Source: Deltaproteobacteria bacterium
GTDB lineage: Bacteria; Desulfobacterota; Dissulfuribacteria; Dissulfuribacterales; QOAL01
DNA: 5,264 nucleotides
Reading direction: 5' to 3'
NCBI GenBank assembly: GCA_015486425.1
Contig: WFRQ01000588.1
Span: forward strand, 1-5,264
In this document: piece by piece, positions 1 through 4,253 of the stretch
How the letters are laid out: each line of letters opens with the position of its first letter
How positions within the stretch are numbered: position 1 is the stretch's first letter
Program-made: the position numbers and the translations under genes
The notes under the pieces: model-generated
Told to the model about the DNA's origin: nothing
Seen by the model: only the letters and a program-made list of their open reading frames with translations
Database searches by the model: none

Positions 1-828
1 AGGAAAAATGTCACAAAACAGATTCTGAAACTTCTTGCAGGCCTTGACGAAGAAAAGTATGAAAAATTCTACAGGGAGTTTGCCCCTGTTCTGAAAACAG
101 GTGTTCATACTGATACTGCAAACCGTGACAGTATTGCTGACCTTCTTCGTTACAGGACTACAAAGTCCGGAGAAAAACTCATATCTCTCAAGCAGTATGT
201 TGAGAACATGAAAGAGGGCCAGGAGTTTATCTATTATATAACCGGTGAAAATCTTCAGGCCCTTGCAAACAGCCCGCACCTTGAACTTTTAAAGGAGAAG
301 GATTACGAGGTGCTGCTGATGACTGATCCCATTGATGAATGGGTGGTTGATTCCCTGCCTGAGTATGATGGAAAGAAGCTAAAAAGCGCTGAAAAGGGCG
401 AGCTCGGTATAGAGGACGAAGAAAAGAAGGATGACTCGGCTTTCAAGGGGATTTTTGAGTATATGAAGGAGCAGCTTGCAGATCACGTAAAGGAGGTCAG
501 GGCCTCTGCAAGGCTTAAGAGCTCTCTTGCCTGCCTTACCGGCGACGTGTGGGATATGAGCGCATACATGGAGAAGATACTTAAGGCCTCAGGACAGAAG
601 GTACCTGAGAATAAACGTGTACTTGAGGTAAATATCTCACATCCCCTGATGCAGAAGCTTGAGGCCCTTTATGAAAAGGACAGAAAGTCAGAAAAACTGG
701 CTGATTATGTCTCTCTGGTGTATGACATGGCTGTAATAAGTGAAGGCGGCAAGATTGATGATCCTGCAAGGTTCAACAGGCTCATTGGTGAGCTTGCCGC
801 ATGCGAAACCGCAGACCATTCCGGATGA
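1..828 (+). CDS. htpG: Molecular chaperone HtpG (Hsp90 family), 5'-truncated by the window edge
   Basis: This is the C-terminal 275 residues of bacterial Hsp90, a cytosolic ATP-driven homodimeric chaperone that remodels client proteins, often together with DnaK. The reading frame is open from the first base of the window to TGA at 826-828, so the gene starts upstream. Compared with the roughly 620-residue E. coli protein, the N-terminal ATPase domain and the first part of the middle domain are missing. Recognisable HtpG blocks are the middle-domain segment MKEGQEFIYYITGEN (208-252), SPHLELL followed by the strand EVLLMTDPIDEW (up to about 342), and the C-terminal dimerisation-domain segment ASGQKVPENKRVLEVN (586-633). 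An acidic and lysine-rich linker lies around 385-435. The C-terminus runs about eight residues beyond that of E. coli HtpG, and no eukaryotic MEEVD tail is present. The lipoprotein gene follows within about 45 bases with no visible terminator, so the two may share a transcript. The family call is very secure. Confidence 0.97.
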   Translation, partial: RKNVTKQILKLLAGLDEEKYEKFYREFAPVLKTGVHTDTANRDSIADLLRYRTTKSGEKLISLKQYVENMKEGQEFIYYITGENLQALANSPHLELLKEKDYEVLLMTDPIDEWVVDSLPEYDGKKLKSAEKGELGIEDEEKKDDSAFKGIFEYMKEQLADHVKEVRASARLKSSLACLTGDVWDMSAYMEKILKASGQKVPENKRVLEVNISHPLMQKLEALYEKDRKSEKLADYVSLVYDMAVISEGGKIDDPARFNRLIGELAACETADHSG

Positions 829-871
829 CAACCCCTGGTAATTGATGATCCAATGTAAAACAGCCTTGGGC

Positions 872-1729
872 ATGAAACGTGCCGCTGTAATACGCCTGAT
901 GGTGTTGGCGGCGCTTCTGATGTTTTTATGCCAGGGCTGTTTTCTATTTCCCTCTCCTTCCCCAGTAGGCACAGAAGTTCCCTCTTCGTGCCGCAGTGGT
1001 GATGCCCTCAGGGATATTCGATCTATTGCTCACTCCATCACCGGCCTTGATGCCCTTGCCCGCATACAGATCACCATAAGGGGCAGAAAACAGCCGTGGG
1101 TGCGCTGCGCTCTCAAATGGAGCCATGGCCCGTCAGGAGAACGTATGCGGGTCACAGGCTCAGGGCCATTTGGCATAACTGTCTTTGATGCGCTGCTCCG
1201 TGACAACCTGTTTCTCTTGTATGTGCCTTCTCACGAAGCGGTTTATTTTGCTGACATGCGCCAGGGAATGCATAATGGAACAACAGGTGAGGAGATGAGC
1301 CGCATGGCGTCCCGTGTACGCATGGTGCTTAATCCCTGGAGCGCACTGGAGGTGCCTGATACATCAGAGATGTCCTGTGCTGAATTTCCGAATGCTGTCC
1401 ATGCTGACCAACTGTGCTATATATCAGAGGGAGATGGTATGATACGTTCCGCATTCAGCAGCCTCTCTCTATCTCCTTATGTGCTTGAGACAGAGAGGAG
1501 CATGGTACAGTACGCAGGGAGACTGGAGCAGCAGGGCCGCGGACTGCCATGCGTAATGTACCCCTCATCCATCACAGTGAGGCTGCAGGATTATGCCCTG
1601 AAACTTGATATCAGGGTAAAAGAGGCAACTTTCAACACCATATCACCTCAACAGCCAGCCTTTGATACACTTCCATTCATGTCAATGCGTCTCCTTCCCC
1701 TTAATATGCTTGTTCAGGGCATGAGGTAG
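872..1729 (+). CDS. Putative envelope lipoprotein, possibly LolA/LolB-like fold; function unknown
   Basis: The frame encodes 285 residues from ATG 872. In-frame upstream starts at TTG 842 and ATG 845 exist, but none of the three has a good ribosome binding site. I chose 872 because it gives a textbook export signal: MKRAAVIR, a hydrophobic core (residues 9-19), then Cys23. The residues before Cys23 are L-C-Q-G, which is not an ideal lipobox because Cys replaces Leu at -3, so lipidation is likely but not certain. A Pro/Ser-rich tether (residues 26-39) follows. The mature part contains alternating strand-like stretches (ARIQITIRG, VRCALKW, RMRVTGSGPFGITVFDALL, LFLLYVPSHEAVYF), which recall the beta-sheet half-barrel of LolA/LolB or DUF4292 lipoproteins. 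I see no catalytic motif. The mature region has several further cysteines, which could form disulfides. A role in lipoprotein or outer-membrane handling is inference only; a secretin pilotin is another possibility but the protein is too long for GspS. Confidence 0.72.
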   Translation: MKRAAVIRLMVLAALLMFLCQGCFLFPSPSPVGTEVPSSCRSGDALRDIRSIAHSITGLDALARIQITIRGRKQPWVRCALKWSHGPSGERMRVTGSGPFGITVFDALLRDNLFLLYVPSHEAVYFADMRQGMHNGTTGEEMSRMASRVRMVLNPWSALEVPDTSEMSCAEFPNAVHADQLCYISEGDGMIRSAFSSLSLSPYVLETERSMVQYAGRLEQQGRGLPCVMYPSSITVRLQDYALKLDIRVKEATFNTISPQQPAFDTLPFMSMRLLPLNMLVQGMR

Positions 1730-1737
1730 AATGCCCT
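1716..1737 (+). terminator. Weak hairpin overlapping the lipoprotein stop codon
   Basis: AGGGCAT (1716-1722) pairs with ATGCCCT (1731-1737) to give a perfect 7-bp stem around an 8-base loop that contains the TAG stop. Only a short T stretch follows (1737-1739, then C), so it is a poor intrinsic terminator at best. Its place at the end of the gene, before an intergenic spacer, is the main argument in its favour. Confidence 0.3.
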
Positions 1738-1758
1738 TTCCGCAGTCATTCTGGAAGA

Positions 1759-1813
1759 ATTCCCCGTTTTCAGTTTAACATTTTCCATGAACTCTTATTC
1801 CCCGCAGTTTAAC
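1759..1813. repeat. Split direct repeat in the intergenic spacer
   Basis: ATTCCCCG plus CAGTTTAAC occurs twice: at 1759-1766 and 1771-1779 (separated by TTTT), and again at 1797-1813 with no separation. The two copies are 38 bases apart at their left ends and 34 at their right ends. GTTAAA at 1861-1866 is the reverse complement of the TTTAAC end. The repeat could be a pair of regulator binding sites upstream of the GDT1-family gene, or the remnant of a small duplication. No known operator is recognised. Confidence 0.45.
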
Positions 1814-1839
1814 TCCTACTCCTGACCATCCACATATTC

Positions 1840-1868
1840 TTGTTTTTGCCTGATTGTTCCGTTAAAGT
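1840..1868 (+). promoter_or_regulatory. Possible sigma-70 type promoter ahead of the GDT1-family gene
   Basis: TTGTTT (1840-1845) and TAAAGT (1863-1868) are separated by exactly 17 bases. They match the -35 consensus at three of six positions and the -10 consensus at four of six. The surrounding DNA is AT-rich and the site lies in the only spacer of useful size in the window. This is a weak prediction by eye; other nearby -10-like stretches such as GATAAG (1875-1880) are possible. Confidence 0.3.
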
Positions 1869-1896
1869 AAAAAAGATAAGTAATTATTCAGCTCTT

Positions 1897-1907
1897 GGGG
1901 GGGCTGT
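1897..1907 (+). promoter_or_regulatory. G7 tract acting as a Shine-Dalgarno site for ATG 1908
   Basis: A run of seven G (1897-1903) lies four bases before ATG 1908. It would pair with the anti-Shine-Dalgarno pyrimidines, but it serves a short frame rather than the conserved transporter frame. Homopolymer G runs of this length can also slip during replication or be miscounted in sequencing. Confidence 0.4.
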
Positions 1908-1988
1908 ATGAAAAAATTCAGGGGATACAGGCTTATTCTTGGATTACAAACTGCTTTTTACAATTTTTTCTGCGGTATTTGTAGCTGA
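1908..1988 (+). CDS. Possible 26-residue leader peptide overlapping the GDT1-family gene
   Basis: ATG 1908 opens a 26-codon frame ending at TGA 1986-1988. It begins MKKFRGYRLILG and is rich in aromatic residues and lysine/arginine. It overlaps the first 50 bases of the transporter gene in another frame. The G7 tract gives it a stronger ribosome binding site than the transporter has. It could be a leader that affects translation of the transporter, or chance. It resembles no protein I know. A sequencing indel that joins it to the transporter is less likely, because the transporter already begins at the normal family N-terminus. Confidence 0.22.
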   Translation: MKKFRGYRLILGLQTAFYNFFCGICS

Positions 1989-2211
1989 ACTGGGCGATAA
2001 GACCCAGCTCGCCACAATGCTCTTTGCTGCTGACAGACAGGTGAGCAAGCTCACTGTGTTTCTGGGGGCATCTCTCGCCCTGGTGGTGGCCTCTGCAATA
2101 GGTGTGGCAGCCGGAGGCCTTGTGTCACAATATATCAGTGAAAGACATCTGCACTATATTGCAGGTATCGGTTTTATTCTTATAGGGATATGGACACTTA
2201 TCCGGGCCTGA
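1939..2211 (+). CDS. Half-size UPF0016/GDT1 (TMEM165-like) cation transporter
   Basis: This 90-residue, three-helix membrane protein belongs to the UPF0016/GDT1 family, whose members move Mn2+ or Ca2+ (yeast Gdt1, human TMEM165, Vibrio MneA). The family signature E-L-G-D-K-T-Q is at residues 17-23, in the first helix, where the acidic residues form the cation site. The helices run about 4-26, 38-60 and 72-88. Full-length family members carry two such repeats; this is the single-repeat form, which must pair with itself or with a second half-size protein. I see no second copy in the window. The start is taken as TTG 1939: it gives the usual family beginning M-D-x-K-L-L, has AGG at 1928-1930 eight bases upstream, and the only earlier in-frame codons before the stop at 1909-1911 contain no other start. 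It stands between the spacer and the secretion genes, with no evident functional link to them. Confidence 0.9.
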   Translation: MDYKLLFTIFSAVFVAELGDKTQLATMLFAADRQVSKLTVFLGASLALVVASAIGVAAGGLVSQYISERHLHYIAGIGFILIGIWTLIRA

Positions 2212-2252
2212 TTATATCTCTATGCATGATGATTCTGTGTGAGCGTCTATCT

Positions 2253-2275
2253 TCAGAGAGGCTAATGGACTCTGA
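2253..2275 (+). promoter_or_regulatory. Possible hairpin over the ribosome binding site of the GspL-like gene
   Basis: TCAGAG (2253-2258) is complementary to CTCTGA (2270-2275), giving a 6-bp stem and an 11-base loop. The right arm ends on the A of the ATG start, and the purine-rich stretch GAGAGG lies across the left arm and loop. If it forms, it would hide the initiation region. It is short and may be chance. Confidence 0.25.
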
Positions 2276-3687
2276 TGCTTAAAAGATTTCGCAGGATAAC
2301 CGGCATCTATCTTGGCAAAAATGCCATTGATGCTGCCTCTCTGCGCAGGGACAGGGGCGGCAACTGGGTTATTGATGCAGATGCCCCGGAGCCTGAGGAT
2401 AGTTCCGGCCAGGTTGCGGAACAGGTCCGTCTTTTTCTCTCCAGGCTTAAACCCGACAGGTTTAGACGCATTACCTTTGCACTCCCGAGGAGCAGGGTTT
2501 TTTTTCGCGAGATCGAATTCCCCCAGCTCACCTCAGATGAGGCGCTTTCCGCTGTGAGAATGGGCATTGATCTCCATGCGCATCTGAAGCAGGAAGATAT
2601 ATATTTCGATGTGTGGGAGCCTGGTCACCAGAATTCCCCTGAAGCCCGTGATCAGGAGGGTACACACAAGGTCAGGGTGCTCCTTTCGTATGTGGAACGT
2701 TCTTTTCTGGATCCTGTGTTCAAGGTGGTTCGGGAGACAGGGCACAGCCGGTCATTAGGGTGCGTTTCACCGGTATCATGCGGTATTGATGGCCTTTTAA
2801 GATACGGAGGACGCGATCTGTTTCCATGCACGGTTATTTCCCGACAGGACGATGAGATTGTTATATCGCTTCACAGTGAAAGAGGCTGGGAAGGGTCTCA
2901 CTCTGTATCACTTTTCTCACAGGCGGGTATTACCCACAGGCTGGCAGACATGGCCCGTCTGTATCCGGAGCCCTTTCACAGTCTGATAAAATCCCCGGTA
3001 TTCAGGGTCGGGGATTTTCACCTGCCTGAGATACCTCGAGAGCCAGTGGACCCTTGTTCCATTCTTGATCCTCTCTCCCCGCTTTGCAGGGAAAGGGAAC
3101 TGTGCATGGGGTTATGTGCCGCTGGTATCGGGCTGAAATCATTTCCTGAGGTATCCTTTCAGGCCACTCCGAGAAAAAGACCCTTTCGCATCAAGGTCAA
3201 TGCCTTTCAAATTGTTGCAGTTGGCACAGTGGCGGCCATGCTTGTTGTGACAGGCGTGGGGCTCACCAGGATGATGAGTCTTTCCAGCAGGGTGGACGAG
3301 GTGAATGCACGGCTGGCACAGATAGAAAAGCGCATGAAGCCTCTTATAGAGATGCGTTCAAAAATTGACGAGATAGAGGCCAGAAAAAAGGAATTAACTG
3401 ATTTCGGGAACGAGCTTCCCGGTTTGCTTGATGTCCTGAAAGAGCTTGCTGTGCTTACACCTCAGGATACATGGATAAGAAATCTGAGCCTTTCAAACAG
3501 TAAATTCCGTTTAAGCGCGCAGGGTAAATCCGCCACTGCCTGTGTGGCAAGTCTCAGAAAGAGCCGACTGTTTTCACAGGTCAAACTTGTCTCAAGTGTT
3601 ACCAAGACAAAGGACGGCCTGGAGAGATTCTCCATTGAAATCATACCCCGGAATTCACGCAGTAAAAGGGGTGGAGGCAGGAAATGA
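2275..3687 (+). CDS. GspL-like protein: fused PilM (actin-like) and PilN domains, type II secretion / type IV pilus assembly platform
   Basis: The 470-residue protein is an inner-membrane assembly-platform component that would recruit the secretion ATPase (GspE) in the cytoplasm and contact GspM in the periplasm. Residues 1 to about 290 resemble the PilM/GspL actin-like cytoplasmic domain (ITGIYLGKNAIDAASL, residues 8-23; ITFALPRSRVFFREIEFPQLT; a VRMGIDLHAHLKQEDIYFD segment). One transmembrane helix lies at about 311-330 after a basic stretch KRPFRIK. A coiled coil (about 335-380) and a PilN-type periplasmic ferredoxin-like domain (about 385-460: ELAVLTPQDTWIRNLSLSN, then KFRLSAQGKS) follow, and a basic tail (RSKRGGGRK) ends the protein. 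The first loop lacks the D-x-G-S-S pattern of ATP-binding PilM, which fits a GspL-type domain without nucleotide binding. Start ATG 2275 has GAGAGG and GGA upstream. Its stop overlaps the next gene by ATGA. Calling it GspL or a PilMN fusion is largely a matter of naming. Confidence 0.85.
   Translation: MLKRFRRITGIYLGKNAIDAASLRRDRGGNWVIDADAPEPEDSSGQVAEQVRLFLSRLKPDRFRRITFALPRSRVFFREIEFPQLTSDEALSAVRMGIDLHAHLKQEDIYFDVWEPGHQNSPEARDQEGTHKVRVLLSYVERSFLDPVFKVVRETGHSRSLGCVSPVSCGIDGLLRYGGRDLFPCTVISRQDDEIVISLHSERGWEGSHSVSLFSQAGITHRLADMARLYPEPFHSLIKSPVFRVGDFHLPEIPREPVDPCSILDPLSPLCRERELCMGLCAAGIGLKSFPEVSFQATPRKRPFRIKVNAFQIVAVGTVAAMLVVTGVGLTRMMSLSSRVDEVNARLAQIEKRMKPLIEMRSKIDEIEARKKELTDFGNELPGLLDVLKELAVLTPQDTWIRNLSLSNSKFRLSAQGKSATACVASLRKSRLFSQVKLVSSVTKTKDGLERFSIEIIPRNSRSKRGGGRK
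2988..3018 (+). other. Terminator-like perfect inverted repeat inside the GspL-like gene
   Basis: AAAATCCCCG (2988-2997) and CGGGGATTTT (3009-3018) are perfect 10-base inverse complements around an 11-base loop. The GC core of six pairs flanked by A4 on the left and T4 on the right is the layout of a bidirectional intrinsic terminator, although the T tract is short. It lies in the coding sequence of the actin-like domain. It could attenuate transcription into the downstream genes, shape the mRNA, or be coincidence. Confidence 0.4.
3673..3687 (+). promoter_or_regulatory. Ribosome binding site and ATGA overlap, GspL-like/GspM-like junction
   Basis: GGAGG (3673-3677) stands six bases before ATG 3684, inside the last codons of the upstream gene. 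The start codon overlaps the TGA stop (3685-3687), so the two proteins are probably made by coupled translation, which suits subunits of one complex. Confidence 0.75.
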
Positions 3688-4253
3688 AGGCTCTCTTCAG
3701 TGGAACAGGAAGCAGAAGCCCTCTGCTTCGTTATGGCATTTTGGTAATTGTGGTTATTCTCTGGTACAGTCTGGTGTGGGACGGTATAACCTCCAGGACC
3801 GAAACGCTCAGAGAAAATCTTGAGGTAAAGCAGGCAAAGGTGGAGCGGCTGCAGGCAAAGCTCAAGAAAAACACCGGGCTGGAGGCAAAACTCAGGAATG
3901 CCGAAAAACAGTATGCAGCCCTTGAAAAACGCCTGCTTCCTGGTGATACCATTCAGGTCGTTGCTTCAACACTCCAGGATATGCTCAATACGGCTGCCGC
4001 AGAGGCTGGTCTGGAGGTTACCACATACAGGACCATTAAGGGGCGCAAGTGGCGAAAAAAGGGGCTTGCCGCCGTGCGTCTGACGCTGAAGGGAGATACT
4101 GCCAAGCTGGTGAAATTTCTTGAGCTTATAAATAAGAAGAAAAAGATTGTCCGTATCAATAATCTGAATATTGTCAAAGTCAGTGGACGTAAGCCATACC
4201 TGAGGATAAATATTGAAGCGGAGGCTCTGTGCAAACAGGGAGGGTCTGCATGA
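3684..4253 (+). CDS. GspM/PilO-like inner-membrane assembly-platform protein
   Basis: This 189-residue bitopic inner-membrane protein has the architecture of GspM and PilO, which pair with GspL or PilN in the periplasm to form the secretion or pilus platform. It has a short cytoplasmic N-terminus, one transmembrane helix (about residues 17-32, YGILVIVVILWYSLVW), a heptad-rich coiled coil (about 38-85, with many Lys, Glu and Leu), and a ferredoxin-like periplasmic domain (about 90-185). The domain begins IQVVASTLQDMLNTAAAEAGLEV and ends with the paired strands RINNLNIVKV and YLRINIEAEAL typical of the family. The periplasmic domain is strongly basic (GRKWRKKG at 120-127, KKKK at 151-154). The gene overlaps both neighbours by ATGA. 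Sequence conservation in this family is low, so GspM and PilO cannot be told apart by eye; the GspD-type secretin next door favours GspM. Confidence 0.82.
   Translation: MKALFSGTGSRSPLLRYGILVIVVILWYSLVWDGITSRTETLRENLEVKQAKVERLQAKLKKNTGLEAKLRNAEKQYAALEKRLLPGDTIQVVASTLQDMLNTAAAEAGLEVTTYRTIKGRKWRKKGLAAVRLTLKGDTAKLVKFLELINKKKKIVRINNLNIVKVSGRKPYLRINIEAEALCKQGGSA
4237..4253 (+). promoter_or_regulatory. Strong ribosome binding site and ATGA overlap at the gspD start
   Basis: AGGGAGGG (4237-4244) lies five bases before ATG 4250, and this ATG overlaps the TGA stop of the GspM-like gene (4251-4253). The site fixes the gspD start and points to coupled translation; its strength suits a secretin needed in 12-15 copies per channel. 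Confidence 0.75.

Noticed and set aside
688..972. Minus-strand frame of 94 codons spanning the htpG end and the lipoprotein start
   Set aside because: It runs antisense across two same-strand genes and shows no recognisable domain or initiation signal.
1730..1938. A manganese-sensing yybP-ykoY riboswitch ahead of the GDT1-family gene
   Set aside because: Such riboswitches often precede this family, but I could not find the conserved loop sequences or the paired stems in the spacer; only a G tract and AT-rich DNA are visible.
1897..1941. A frameshift that breaks an N-terminally longer GDT1 protein beginning at ATG 1908
   Set aside because: The frame from TTG 1939 already starts at the expected family N-terminus (M-D-x-K-L-L), so no missing protein needs to be restored.
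2526..2546. Short inverted repeat CCTCA/TGAGG in the GspL-like gene
   Set aside because: A five-base stem is expected many times by chance in a window of this size.
3542..3823. Overlapping + strand frame of 93 codons across the GspL-like/GspM-like junction
   Set aside because: It overlaps two well-supported genes in another frame, has no family features and no suitable ribosome binding site; it is a shadow frame.
3953..4234. Long open frame on the minus strand within the GspM-like gene
   Set aside because: It is the antisense of a lysine-rich coding sequence, which naturally yields a Phe/Leu/Ser/Arg-rich open frame; there is no promoter or ribosome binding site to support it.
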